Of a stretch of DNA of 64,000 nucleotides, positions 55,237 through 63,935 are shown piece by piece. Made by a program: the position numbers and the translations under genes. The stretch lies in contig NZ_FNWK01000002.1 of the NCBI RefSeq assembly GCF_900108295.1, positions 682,001-746,000 of the forward strand. Direction: 5' to 3'. Source of the DNA: Sphingopyxis sp. YR583 (GTDB lineage Bacteria; Pseudomonadota; Alphaproteobacteria; Sphingomonadales; Sphingomonadaceae). The stretch's first letter is position 1, and each line of letters starts with the position of its first letter. The notes below the pieces were generated by a model. That model was not told the DNA's origin, did not search any database, and saw nothing but the letters and a program-made list of their open reading frames with translations.

Positions 55237-56628
55237 TTAGCGCGACGCGAGCCGCATCGGCCCCGCCTTCGACGCCCACTGGATCGCCTCGCCGCCGCCC
55301 ATCGCGCGGACGAAGCAGGTTTGACCCTGCGCCTTCAGCTGGTTGCAAAGGCTCGTCGCATCGGCGCGCGTCGCAAGACCGTTCACCGTCAGGCGATAGA
55401 AATTGCGGCCATTCACCGTCGCGGCGTGGCTCGACGCCGGGAAATTCCCGAGCACGCCGTTGCGCTTCTTCAGCACGCCCCATTTTTCCTTGGCGATACC
55501 CAGGCTGTCATAGGCGCCGAGCTGGACCGCCCAGCCGGCCGGCTTCTTCGCATCGAAACCCATCGCCTTCGGGACCAGCACCGTCGCGAGTTCCATCGCC
55601 TGCTTCTGCGCCGGGCGGATACGCCCTTCGCCCGCCACGCGCGGCGCCGCGCGATACGGCGCGGCGTCGGCCATGATCACTTCGCTCGCCGGTTTCGGCT
55701 GCGGCAATTCGGTCACCGGCACGGCACCCTCGGCATTGCGCGCGGGCATCGGCAGTTCGACGCTGCGGATCGCGCTGCTCGCATCGGCGAGAACGGGCGG
55801 CGGCGGCGCATAGTCGGCCACCGGCGCCGGATCGGCGCTGGCGAGCTGCACGGCGGGTTCCGCCGCGGCCATTTGCGTGTCGCTGAAATTATTGAGCGCA
55901 AGGCGCACCGGCATCCCGGCATCTTCGCGCGCCGTTGTGCCCATCAGGCTCGCGACGCGAACCTGCGCATTCGGCTGTTCGGCCAGCTTCGACCATTCGG
56001 CCATCCGCCCTTCGAGCTTCGCGAGCGACAGATCCTGCGACGCGATCATGCGCGCCTGCGCCCAGCGGCCCGACAAGGCGAGCGCCAGTGCGAAATTCTG
56101 CCGCGTCCGTGCGTCGGCATCCTTGGCGCGCGAGGCTTCGTTGAGCACATAGAGCGACCCTTCGGCGTCACCGGCCAGCGCAAGCGCCAGCCCGAGATCC
56201 GAAGCCGGCACCGCGTCGCGATGCTGCGTCAGCAAGGCGATCGCCTGTTGATTCTTGTTCTGTGCGATCTGCGCCAGCGCCAGCGAGAGGATCGTGTTGC
56301 TGTCATTCGCGCCGAGTTCCATCGCCTCGGTCAACGCGGTCGTCGCCGACGCGAACCGGCCATTGCCCAGATAGGCCTGACCCAGCAGCGTGCGATAACC
56401 CGCATCGCGGGGGCTCGCCGCCACCGCGGCTTCGGCCAAGCTGACGGCCTTGCTCGGCTTGCCGGCTTCGAGCGCAACGCGCGCCTGATCGGCCGACTTG
56501 GCGGCCACGACGGGTTTGCCGGCGGCACGCGACGGCGCATCGGCCATCTTGCCCATGCCGCTGCACCCCGTGGCGACACCCAGGATAAAGCCCGAAAAGG
56601 CCAGATTCTTCAGCATCTTGCGGTTCAT
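55237..56628 (-). CDS. TPR and SPOR-domain lipoprotein
   Basis: 463 residues. A signal sequence ends in a lipobox-like VATGC (Cys about 22). Several TPR-like repeats follow (about 45-200), then a proline/alanine-rich linker and a C-terminal SPOR domain (GWAVQLGAYDSLGIAKEKW; FYRLTVNGLATRADATSLCNQLK). SPOR domains bind denuded peptidoglycan at the division site. It is read from the same strand as the ribbon-helix-helix and parA genes upstream, with a 19-base gap. Confidence 0.85.
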   Translation of the reverse strand: MNRKMLKNLAFSGFILGVATGCSGMGKMADAPSRAAGKPVVAAKSADQARVALEAGKPSKAVSLAEAAVAASPRDAGYRTLLGQAYLGNGRFASATTALTEAMELGANDSNTILSLALAQIAQNKNQQAIALLTQHRDAVPASDLGLALALAGDAEGSLYVLNEASRAKDADARTRQNFALALALSGRWAQARMIASQDLSLAKLEGRMAEWSKLAEQPNAQVRVASLMGTTAREDAGMPVRLALNNFSDTQMAAAEPAVQLASADPAPVADYAPPPPVLADASSAIRSVELPMPARNAEGAVPVTELPQPKPASEVIMADAAPYRAAPRVAGEGRIRPAQKQAMELATVLVPKAMGFDAKKPAGWAVQLGAYDSLGIAKEKWGVLKKRNGVLGNFPASSHAATVNGRNFYRLTVNGLATRADATSLCNQLKAQGQTCFVRAMGGGEAIQWASKAGPMRLASR

Positions 56629-56647
56629 GACAGGTCCCCCAATGTCT

Positions 56648-57340
56648 TCAGCGCTGGCCGCGCACCGGGCGCGCGGCCGGCAGGCGGCTCGCCATCGCGT
56701 CGATTTCGGGCAGCGAGGCCAGATATTCGTCGAGCAGGTCGGTCAGGATCACCTGCGACGACCGGTTCGTTACCGCGCTTGCGAGGCGCAGGCGCAGATG
56801 GCGCTCGGCATCGAGGCGCAGCGTGAACGCCGCCTTTTCGCGGGCACGCAGCGCGCGGGGCGCCTTCTCCTTCTTCGGTGCTGGCGCCGGACGCGCTTCG
56901 ACCTTGCGCGCCACTGCCGCGACGCGTTCGATCAGCGATTCCTGCTGGCGCACGACTTCCGGCACTTCGGGCATCTGCGGCTCGAACGGCTCGGCTTCGA
57001 AATCGTCGGCCATCCCGGCCAGTTGGCCGGTCAGGTCGCCGGTGAATTCGGGTGCCAGCGTATGGCCGGCGCTGTCGTCGACCGCATGTTCGGCCTCGAC
57101 ATTATGCGCCAGCACCGATCCGGTGAGCAGCGGCTTCAAATCGACGAGGCGCGCGGGTTCGGCCGACTGGTCGGGGTCGACATCATAGCCCATGTCGTTC
57201 CAGCCAAGGTCGTCATAGCCCATGCTGTTCAGTGGCGCGGGGCCGCTGCCGAGCGGCTGGCGGCGCATGGCGGGACGCGCTCCGCCCTTGCGGGCCAGCA
57301 GTCCGGCGCTCAGCGATGCGAGTGGTTTGGGTTCGCCCAT
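56648..57340 (-). CDS. ribbon-helix-helix protein linked to ParA
   Basis: 230 residues. A low-complexity N-terminal half holds repeats MGYDDLGWNDMGYD and a Pro/Lys linker (APAPKKEKAPRALRAREKA), followed by a C-terminal ribbon-helix-helix-like segment (AAFTLRLDAERHLRLRLASA; SSQVILTDLLDEYLA). It starts 17 bases after the parA stop. It may be a ParB-like DNA-binding partner of the ParA protein, though it is not a classical ParB. Inferred from context. Confidence 0.68.
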   Translation of the reverse strand: MGEPKPLASLSAGLLARKGGARPAMRRQPLGSGPAPLNSMGYDDLGWNDMGYDVDPDQSAEPARLVDLKPLLTGSVLAHNVEAEHAVDDSAGHTLAPEFTGDLTGQLAGMADDFEAEPFEPQMPEVPEVVRQQESLIERVAAVARKVEARPAPAPKKEKAPRALRAREKAAFTLRLDAERHLRLRLASAVTNRSSQVILTDLLDEYLASLPEIDAMASRLPAARPVRGQR

Positions 57341-57357
57341 GATTCCTGTGCTCCCCG

Positions 57358-58080
57358 TCACTGACCGGCGACGCGGCGGCCAAAGCCACCGCCCATCGGG
57401 CGAACCGCGCCATAATTGCCCTGTGTCGGGGCGGGCGCGGCAAATACGGTGCGACGGAAATTCTTCTCGAGGCGATCGTTCATATAAGTCCAGAGCTGGC
57501 GAATTTCTTCGGCCGAGCGGCCGTTGGGGTCGACTTCCATCACCGTGCGGCCGTCGATCATCGACGCGGCATAATCGGTGCGGTGGTGCAGCGTCACCGG
57601 CGCGACCGTGCCATGCTGCGACAGCGCAACCGCGGCTTCGCTGGTGATCTTCGCCTTGGGCGTCGCCGCGTTGACGACGAAAACCAGCGGTTTGCCGGCG
57701 CGTTCGCACAGGTCGACGGTGGCACCGACGGCGCGCAGGTCGTGCGGGCTGGGACGCGTCGGAACGACGATCAGTTCGGCGACCGAAATCACGCTCTGGA
57801 TCGCCATGGTGATCGCCGGCGGCGTGTCGATGACCGCCAGCTTGAAGCCCTGCTGGCGCAGGATTTCAAGGTCGGATGCCAGCCGGGCGACCGTGGTCTG
57901 GGCGAACGCCGGAAGGTCGGTCTCACGCTCGTTCCACCAGTCGGCGAGCGAACCCTGCGGATCGATATCGATCAGGACGACGGGGCCAGCGCCCGCGAGC
58001 TGCGCCTGCACCGCCAGGTGCCCCGACAGCGTGGTCTTCCCCGACCCGCCCTTCTGTGAAGCCAATGCCAATACGCGCAC
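57358..58080 (-). CDS. ParA-family ATPase
   Basis: 240 residues. The deviant Walker A KGGSGKTT lies at residues 10-17 (SQKGGSGKTTLSGH), with DIDPQGS and VIDTPPA following. It is an orphan ParA/MinD-type ATPase with no ParB next to it; instead it precedes a ribbon-helix-helix protein and a SPOR lipoprotein. It likely positions a protein complex or the cell-division machinery. Confidence 0.88.
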   Translation of the reverse strand: MRVLALASQKGGSGKTTLSGHLAVQAQLAGAGPVVLIDIDPQGSLADWWNERETDLPAFAQTTVARLASDLEILRQQGFKLAVIDTPPAITMAIQSVISVAELIVVPTRPSPHDLRAVGATVDLCERAGKPLVFVVNAATPKAKITSEAAVALSQHGTVAPVTLHHRTDYAASMIDGRTVMEVDPNGRSAEEIRQLWTYMNDRLEKNFRRTVFAAPAPTQGNYGAVRPMGGGFGRRVAGQ

Positions 58081-58253
58081 TGCGTTACCCCCTCGGAAAA
58101 TCCAAAATTCGGCGAAGGGATGCCATGCGGGGCGCTAAAATTGGGTTAACGATGATAAAAAGAGGGTGAACGACTTCCTCGCGAATATGGTAAACAGCAC
58201 CCTAATGCGCTTCTGTCCCGAAACAGGGCAGATTCGGCGAGCCCGCTTTTGTC

Positions 58254-58270
58254 GCTAACACCGTGTTAGC
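58254..58270. promoter_or_regulatory. perfect palindrome between divergent parA and Sel1-SPOR genes
   Basis: GCTAACAC-C-GTGTTAGC is a perfect 17-base dyad in the 257-base gap. It is a good candidate operator controlling the parA operon and the SPOR gene. The binding protein is unknown; the ribbon-helix-helix protein is one candidate. Confidence 0.5.
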
Positions 58271-58337
58271 CTATTGGCGCTATAAGGCGCTCGGGGACTG
58301 CAGCCGCCCGATGCGGCGCAAGTCATTGGAGAATAAG

Positions 58338-59591
58338 ATGCGTTCATTCCGCACCGCCATTTCGCTGGCCTTGCCGCTGATCGCGGCGTCGATGTTGGCG
58401 ACTGCGGCTCGTGCCGACGTCAAGGATGGCGTCGATGCCTGGCAGGCGGGCAATTATCAGGCGGCCGTCACCGAATGGCGTCCGCTCGCGCTCGCCGGCG
58501 ATGCCGATGCGCAATTCAACCTCGGTCAGGCGTATAAGCTCGGCCGCGGCGTTCCCGCCGATCTCGTGCAGGCGGAGGCCTGGTATCGGCGCGCCGCGAA
58601 ACAGGGGCATTTGCAGGCGGAGGACAATCTCGGCCTCGTGCTCTTCACCGCGAACCGCCGGACAGAGGCGATGCCCTTCATCACGGCGTCCGCCGCGCGC
58701 GGCGAACCGCGCGCGCAATATGTTCTCGGCACCGCGCACTTCAACGGCGACCTTGCCAAGCAGGACTGGCCGCGCGCCTATGCGCTCACCAAGCGCGCCA
58801 GCGACGCCGGGCTCGACATCGCATCGGCGCGCCTTGCCCAGCTCGACAGCCTGATCCCGCTCGACCAGCGCCAGCGCGGCCTCGCGATGCTCCCCGAAAT
58901 CGAGCGCGGTGAACAGCAGGCGCGCCTCGCCGCGGTGAACGCCGCCGCACCGCCCGCTCCCACGCCCGTGCCCGCGGCCTCGCCGGTGAAGGTCGCCAGC
59001 CTGCCGGCCTCGACCCCCGGCACCAGCTACACGCCGCCGCCGGTGATCGACACGCCGCCAGCCACCGTCGCCAGGCCCGCTCCTGAACCGATCCGCAGCG
59101 TTACGGTGCCCGCGTCGCCCGCCGCAAGCGCCGCCGCGGCCGCCGCGGCCGAAGCGACCGCCGATGCCGTCGCCGCCGCGGGCCGGCCGGGCACGACCTA
59201 TGCCGCACCGCCCGCAAGCGGCACGCTCCCGCCCAAGGCCGAACCGGTCAAGCCCGCACCGAACCCCGCCGAGCCCAAAGCCGCGCCGGTAAAGGCCGCG
59301 CCCGTCGCGACCGCGACCGCGGCCGCTCCGGCGCCCGCGCGCGTCCACAGCGGCACCGCGAGCCCCTGGCGCGCACAACTCGGCGCCTTCGGGGTCGAGG
59401 CGAACGCCCGCAATCTCTGGGCTTCGCTCGAAAAGAAGGATCCGGCCTTCGCCGGCCGCACGCCCTTCCTCGTCAAGAGCGGCAAACTGACCCGCCTCCT
59501 CGCCGGCGGCTTCGCAAGCAAGGGCGAAGCCGACAGCTTCTGCGCCACGACGCGCAAGAGCGGTCAGGCCTGTCTGGTGGTCGATAAATAG
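58338..59591 (+). CDS. Sel1-repeat and SPOR-domain protein
   Basis: 417 residues with a signal peptide (MRSFRTAISLALPLIAASML), Sel1-like repeats (DADAQFNLGQAYKLGRGV; WYRRAAKQGHLQAEDNLG; EPRAQYVLGTAHFNGD), a long Pro/Ala-rich linker and a C-terminal SPOR domain (PWRAQLGAFGVEANARNLW). It is probably periplasmic and division-site associated. GGAGAA precedes the ATG. It is divergent from the parA operon. Confidence 0.87.
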   Translation: MRSFRTAISLALPLIAASMLATAARADVKDGVDAWQAGNYQAAVTEWRPLALAGDADAQFNLGQAYKLGRGVPADLVQAEAWYRRAAKQGHLQAEDNLGLVLFTANRRTEAMPFITASAARGEPRAQYVLGTAHFNGDLAKQDWPRAYALTKRASDAGLDIASARLAQLDSLIPLDQRQRGLAMLPEIERGEQQARLAAVNAAAPPAPTPVPAASPVKVASLPASTPGTSYTPPPVIDTPPATVARPAPEPIRSVTVPASPAASAAAAAAAEATADAVAAAGRPGTTYAAPPASGTLPPKAEPVKPAPNPAEPKAAPVKAAPVATATAAAPAPARVHSGTASPWRAQLGAFGVEANARNLWASLEKKDPAFAGRTPFLVKSGKLTRLLAGGFASKGEADSFCATTRKSGQACLVVDK

Positions 59592-59603
59592 GGACGGGCC
59601 GGC

Positions 59604-60710
59604 TCAGTCGGTAGCCGGTGGCTCGTCCTCCTCGGCGGCCGAGTCATCGACAGGCATCACGAACTTCACCGTTTCGACGCATCCCGACGCGCCCTGCGTC
59701 GAGGGGGCGACGCGGCCGCGGCGGACGATGATCGTCGCCTGCTCGCCGAAATCGGCCGCTGGCTGCGCTTCCAGAACCCGCACATTGCCGACCTCGCCCC
59801 ACGGCGCGGTGTCGAAAGCGACGATCGCCCATCCCTCGATCGCGCGCTTGCGATACGCGGGCGGATAATAAGTGGCGGGACGTGTCGCCCATTCGATCCG
59901 GGCGGGACAGACCGCATTCGCCGGGCGCATCTGTTCTTCGGCCGGTGGCTCAGGCGCGGCGAGTTTGCCCGCCGATCGCCAATAGGGATAAAGGCATCCC
60001 GTCCGCGCGCCGCCGGTAAAGCGCGACACGCGGATCGCCTCGACCGCCGCCGCGTCCAGCTCGTCATTCCCCGTCCCCTCGGCGATCCGGACATTGATCG
60101 GGCGTCCGCTGGCGTCGGTGTCATAGCCGACCAACGACCAGTCGCGCGCGCCCGGCGTCGCCTTCAGCTTCAGGAATTCGGGATGCCCGCTCAGCAGGGC
60201 GGTCGGGCGCGGCTTGTCGCGGCAATTGCCGACGGCGCCGATACGGTCCCATCCTTCTTGCGGCAGCCTCCGACCCGCCGGGTTGATCGAATAGGCGATC
60301 ACATCGACGATAGGGGCGGCCGACAGCCGGTCGAATTTCGGCGCATATTCGATCCGGCAATTTTCGCGCTTCGTGCCGGCGGCAAAGCGGCTCGCCGCCA
60401 GCGACGGACCTATGTCCTGACCAACCGTCGAAAACTCGCGCGCATCGCGGGCGATCGAATGCGTCCGACCCGCCGCGTCGATCGCGAAGCGATAGGATAT
60501 GGCTTTGACCTGTTGCGGATCGATAAATGTGATTTCGACCGCCGGACGAAGCGCCGCTTCCGTTATCGCCTCCCCGTCGCAGCGCACCGTCCCGGGGGTC
60601 CACGACACCATCCGTTGCGGCGACGCGCGCTGATCGGTGAGGGCAGGCGCTGCCGGCGGCGGCACGTTCAAAACCGACAGGACGGAAAAGAGCAAAGCCA
60701 TATGCGTCAT
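59604..60710 (-). CDS. TonB C-terminal domain protein (energy transducer-like)
   Basis: 368 residues. Two TonB_C-like regions: DIGPSLAASRFAAGTKRENC and RDWSLVGYDTDASGRPINVR around VSRFTGG, and the C-terminal TYYPPAYRKRAIEGWAIVAF with GEVGNVRVLEAQPAADFG. There is no clear long membrane anchor beyond a short hydrophobic N-terminus, so it may be exported. It could be a non-canonical TonB, and its partner is unknown. Confidence 0.72.
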   Translation of the reverse strand: MTHMALLFSVLSVLNVPPPAAPALTDQRASPQRMVSWTPGTVRCDGEAITEAALRPAVEITFIDPQQVKAISYRFAIDAAGRTHSIARDAREFSTVGQDIGPSLAASRFAAGTKRENCRIEYAPKFDRLSAAPIVDVIAYSINPAGRRLPQEGWDRIGAVGNCRDKPRPTALLSGHPEFLKLKATPGARDWSLVGYDTDASGRPINVRIAEGTGNDELDAAAVEAIRVSRFTGGARTGCLYPYWRSAGKLAAPEPPAEEQMRPANAVCPARIEWATRPATYYPPAYRKRAIEGWAIVAFDTAPWGEVGNVRVLEAQPAADFGEQATIIVRRGRVAPSTQGASGCVETVKFVMPVDDSAAEEDEPPATD

Positions 60711-60789
60711 CGTCTAGCCCCCGCAATATCGCCGCTAGACTAGCGCGATTGCGGGGGCTTACAAGGTTGAAAAGCAACGGGTTTGAAAG

Positions 60790-61707
60790 CTACTTCACAC
60801 CCGCTTTCTCGTCGGCCAGCCGTTTCGCGAGCAATGTGCGCGAGCGGTCGGCATAGGCGCGGCACGCGCCGGGCTTGTCATTATATCGCCCCGGCCCCGC
60901 ATTGTCGGGATGCGCCGATATCAATATGTCGCACGCCGTCGCATCCATCTTGCCATAACTCGCCTCGAACCCCGCGACGATCGGCGCACCCGCTTTCGAC
61001 GTAAAGCGATAGCCGTCGGCCGACACGGGGTTCAGGCTCGATGCAAAAACGATCGTCTTGCAGACCGCGCCCTCGCACGCCTGCCAGCGCCAGCTCATGC
61101 TCCCCATCGTGTGCCCCGGCGTCGCGAGCGCCGCGATCGATGTCGAGCCCAGCTTCAGCACCTCGCCATCGCCGATCACGCGCAGCCGCGTCACCGCCGG
61201 CCAGCTTCCGCCATAGGCAAGCTGCGGGTCGTCCCCGGCATGCTTTCCCGCGCGCAGCCCTTCGGCGCCGCGCGCGCTCGCCACCACCGTCGCGCCGGTG
61301 TCGCGCGCCAGCGCGGCCAAGCCGCCGGCATGGTCGAAATGCGGCTCGGTGCTCAGAATAAATTTGATGTCTTTGGGGTCGAAACCGAGGCTGCGGACAT
61401 TGGCGAGGATCGCGGGCGCCGCCTGCGGCAGCGCGCCGTCGATCAGCACCAGCCCCTCGCCCGTGTCGATCAACGCGACGCTCAGCCCGCCGAAACCGAC
61501 CAGATAGCTCTTCCCGAAAATCTTCTCGGGCTTGGCGGGCGCCAGCCATTCGGCCGCGCGCGAAGCCGCGATCGGCCGCGTCAGCGGATCGTCGCCGCCC
61601 GGCGCCACCCCGCCTGCCGCCATCTCGGCATCCGCCTCCTGAACAAGCGGCAACGGCACATGACTCACCCCGGCAAGCCAGGCGGCAATCGTCATCATGG
61701 CAATCAT
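60790..61707 (-). CDS. subclass B3 metallo-beta-lactamase with active-site glutamate (B3-E type)
   Basis: 305 residues with a signal peptide-like N-terminus (MIAMMTIAAWLAGVSHVPLP). The zinc set reads E121, H123, D125 and H126 in STEPHFDHAGG, H199 in ATPGHT and H266 in ISAHPD. In B3 enzymes the first ligand is usually His (HxHxDH); here it is Glu. Glu at this site is known from SIE-1 of Sphingobium indicum. ASSLNPVS is present too. It hydrolyses beta-lactams or a related lactam. It is divergent from an AmpR-like regulator, so it should be inducible. Confidence 0.9.
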   Translation of the reverse strand: MIAMMTIAAWLAGVSHVPLPLVQEADAEMAAGGVAPGGDDPLTRPIAASRAAEWLAPAKPEKIFGKSYLVGFGGLSVALIDTGEGLVLIDGALPQAAPAILANVRSLGFDPKDIKFILSTEPHFDHAGGLAALARDTGATVVASARGAEGLRAGKHAGDDPQLAYGGSWPAVTRLRVIGDGEVLKLGSTSIAALATPGHTMGSMSWRWQACEGAVCKTIVFASSLNPVSADGYRFTSKAGAPIVAGFEASYGKMDATACDILISAHPDNAGPGRYNDKPGACRAYADRSRTLLAKRLADEKAGVK

Positions 61708-61765
61708 CTTCGTCTCCCTTCGCCCCCGGAATGCCAATCGCTGCGCGCCCCGACAAAGCATCATT

Positions 61766-61784
61766 TCTCGACAAAGCCATGAGA
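61766..61784. promoter_or_regulatory. LysR-type operator (T-N11-A) between the lactamase and AmpR-like genes
   Basis: TCTC-N11-GAGA (61766-61784) is a dyad with the T-N11-A spacing of LysR-family sites. It lies 17 bases before the regulator ATG and 58 bases before the lactamase start, within the 94-base divergent gap. Confidence 0.6.
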
Positions 61785-61801
61785 ATAATTGATGACGGAC
61801 C

Positions 61802-62677
61802 ATGGACCGCGCCCAGCTCCCCCTGAACGCCCTCCGCGCCTTCGAAGCGGCGGCACGTCATCTCAACTTCACCCGCGCCGCGATCGAACTGCACGTCAGC
61901 CAGGGCGCCGTCAGCCATCAGGTCGCGCAGCTCGAACGCCGCCTCGGCACGCGCCTCTTCCACCGCCTGCCGCGCGGCCTGTCGCTCACCGACGAGGGGC
62001 ACGCGCTCGTTCCCGTCGTCGCCGACGCCTTCGACCGCGTCGCCGCGACGCTCGACCAATATTCGGGCGGCCGCTTCCGCGAGGCGCTCAAGGTCGGCGT
62101 CGTCGGCACCTTCGCGACCGGCTGGCTGCTGCCGCGTCTCGATGCCTTCGCACGCCTCCATCCCACGATCGACCTGCGCATCTCGACCAACAACAACCGC
62201 GTCGACCTTGCGGGCGAGGCGCTCGACTATGCGATCCGTTTCGGCGACGGCGCCTGGCACGGCACCCATGCCGAACCCCTGCTCGCCGCCCCGCTGGCGC
62301 CGCTCTGCGCCCCCGCCGTCGCCGCGCGCCTCAACGGCCCCGCCGATCTGGTTCACGAACGCCTGCTTCGATCGTACCGCGCCGACGAATGGGCGCTGTG
62401 GTTCGCCGCCGCAGGCGTGCCCGTTCCGGTGCTCCGCGGCCCCGTCTTCGACAGCTCGGCATTGATGGCGACCGCCGCCGCCGCGGGTCAGGGTATCGCG
62501 CTCGCACCGCCCGCGATGTTCACCCGAGAGCTCGCGGCCGAACTGCTCGTCCAGCCTTTCGACGCCACGATCGACGCCGGCCGCTACTGGCTCACCCGCC
62601 TGATGTCGCGCCCCGAAAGCGACGCGATGCAGAGATTCCAGCTCTGGCTGGCGGAAGAAATCTCGGGCGGCGCATGA
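61802..62677 (+). CDS. ampR: LysR-family regulator, AmpR-like
   Basis: 291 residues. The N-terminal HTH reads LPLNALRAFEAAARHLNFTR, nearly the AmpR signature. The effector domain has VGVVGTFATGWLLPRLDAF, ISTNNNRVDLAGEALDYAIR and LLRSYRADEWALWF, each close to AmpR of Enterobacterales. AmpR activates chromosomal beta-lactamase genes on sensing muropeptides. It is divergent from the B3 metallo-beta-lactamase. Whether muropeptide is the ligand here is inferred. Confidence 0.88.
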   Translation: MDRAQLPLNALRAFEAAARHLNFTRAAIELHVSQGAVSHQVAQLERRLGTRLFHRLPRGLSLTDEGHALVPVVADAFDRVAATLDQYSGGRFREALKVGVVGTFATGWLLPRLDAFARLHPTIDLRISTNNNRVDLAGEALDYAIRFGDGAWHGTHAEPLLAAPLAPLCAPAVAARLNGPADLVHERLLRSYRADEWALWFAAAGVPVPVLRGPVFDSSALMATAAAAGQGIALAPPAMFTRELAAELLVQPFDATIDAGRYWLTRLMSRPESDAMQRFQLWLAEEISGGA

Positions 62678-62679
62678 GC

Positions 62680-62740
62680 ATTGTTAACACTGGAAACATT
62701 TCCGGAGCAAACCACCGCCCCATGTTAACATTGTTAATAT
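62680..62740. repeat. TGTTAAC-type direct repeats in a convergent gap
   Basis: ATTGTTAACA (62680-62689) and ATGTTAACATTGTTAATA (62722-62739) give three related TGTTAA(C/T)A sites, with the dyad GGAAA-CA-TTTCC (62692-62703) between. The region is much more AT-rich than its neighbours and lies between two convergent stops. It could be a multi-site protein-binding element or a 3' structure. No function is known. Confidence 0.4.
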
Positions 62741-62758
62741 AGAACCACAAAGCCCGGC

Positions 62759-63019
62759 TCACCCCCGCCTTCCCCGCCGCGCCCGGATTGCCAGCACAAG
62801 GTCGCGGTGCCGGCTTCGCTCGATGCGCCATATCCGCGCGACGCGGTCGCCCTGTACGGCCAGCAGGCTGCCCGCGAGCGCCAGCGGCATGCCGATCAGC
62901 ACCGTCGTCACCTGTTCGACCGCGCGCGGGAAAAACAGATATCCGGCGAGCGGTACGGCATAGCCCGCCGCCATCGCAGCGATCCCGGCGACACGCCAGC
63001 GGCGCTCGTCGGCACTCAT
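62759..63019 (-). CDS. small two-helix membrane protein
   Basis: 86 residues with two hydrophobic helices (VAGIAAMAAGYAVPLAGYLF; VTTVLIGMPLALAGSLLAVQ) and a basic C-terminus rich in Arg. No family is recognised. Its start overlaps the stop of the upstream methyltransferase-like gene by four bases (ATGA), so the two are coupled. Confidence 0.7.
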   Translation of the reverse strand: MSADERRWRVAGIAAMAAGYAVPLAGYLFFPRAVEQVTTVLIGMPLALAGSLLAVQGDRVARIWRIERSRHRDLVLAIRARRGRRG

Positions 63020-63483
63020 GCCGCCATCCGCGGCGCGCGCCATCCGATCACGATCTGCGCCGCACGTTCGGCGGCGCGGGCGACCTCGGGCCGCTGCCCC
63101 GCGCCGCCCAGCCACAGCAGGATATCCGCCGGAAACGCCGCTTCCTCGGCCAGTCCCGCCGCCAGTTCGCATGGTTCGAACAGCAGGCCGATCGCGGGAT
63201 CGCGCACCGCCGCCGCCGCATTGTTCGCGCGCCGCAGACACAATGGATCGATCCCGATACCGCGCGCCTCGATCGCGGTGAAGCCGATGGCGCGTGCATG
63301 AAGCGCCGCCCCGATCAGCAGCATCCCGTCGCCGCATTCGGCATCGACGATACGGACCGCGCGGCGGCGGGCGGCGCGAAGATGGGCCAGTGCCGCGGCG
63401 ACGGCGGGCCAGCGCGCGTCGGCCGGACGCCGCGCCGACAGGGTCAATGGATTGGGGAGAATATCGATCATCATGATCGGCAT
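63016..63483 (-). CDS. methyltransferase-like protein
   Basis: About 155 residues. Motif-I-like RIVDAECGDGMLLIGAALHA lies near the N-terminus, followed by an acidic-ending strand (FTAIEARGIGIDP), so a class I SAM-dependent methyltransferase fold is likely. No substrate is known. Several in-frame ATGs (63483, 63474, 63471, 63546) are possible starts and none has a convincing ribosome-binding site; 63483 is arbitrary. Confidence 0.6.
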   Translation of the reverse strand: MPIMMIDILPNPLTLSARRPADARWPAVAAALAHLRAARRRAVRIVDAECGDGMLLIGAALHARAIGFTAIEARGIGIDPLCLRRANNAAAAVRDPAIGLLFEPCELAAGLAEEAAFPADILLWLGGAGQRPEVARAAERAAQIVIGWRAPRMAA

Positions 63484-63584
63484 GATTAAGGCCGGGGCGC
63501 GTAGAAATTCGAGAGCGATTGCCGCCCGGCCGCATTGAGATTTCATAATGATCCGGGGTCGCGGGACCGGCAGTTCGCAACCGC

Positions 63585-63935
63585 TCAGCCGCGCAGGATC
63601 TTCTCCATCGCCTTCCCCTTGGCGAGTTCGTCGATCAGCTTGTCGAGAATGCGGATTTCCTTCATCAGCGGCTCCTCGATCGTCTCGACCCGGATGCCGC
63701 AGATTACGCCCGTGACCAGTTCCCGCGCGGGATTGAGCCGGGGCGCCTTTTCAAAGAAATCCTCGAAATTCGTTTCCTTCGCCAGCTCGGCCTCAAGCTG
63801 TTTCTGATCATAGCCTGTCAGCCAGCAGAAAATCTCGTCGACCTCGACCTTCGTCCGCCCCTTCTTCTCGGCCTTGGCGATATAATGCGGATACACGCTC
63901 GCGACGCTGATCGAATAGATGCGGTGTTTCGTCAT
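63585..63935 (-). CDS. DUF2200 family protein
   Basis: 116 residues, matching DUF2200: [20 protein letters not shown] followed by [22 protein letters not shown] and a helical C-terminal half ending EKILRG. Family function is unknown. Codon use and composition fit the neighbourhood. It is transcribed leftwards and separate from the upstream genes by about 100 bases. Confidence 0.86.
   Translation of the reverse strand: MTKHRIYSISVASVYPHYIAKAEKKGRTKVEVDEIFCWLTGYDQKQLEAELAKETNFEDFFEKAPRLNPARELVTGVICGIRVETIEEPLMKEIRILDKLIDELAKGKAMEKILRG

Noticed and set aside
56648..57340. ParB annotation for the gene after parA
   Set aside because: It lacks the ParB N-terminal CTPase and HTH signatures; only a ribbon-helix-helix-like end is visible.
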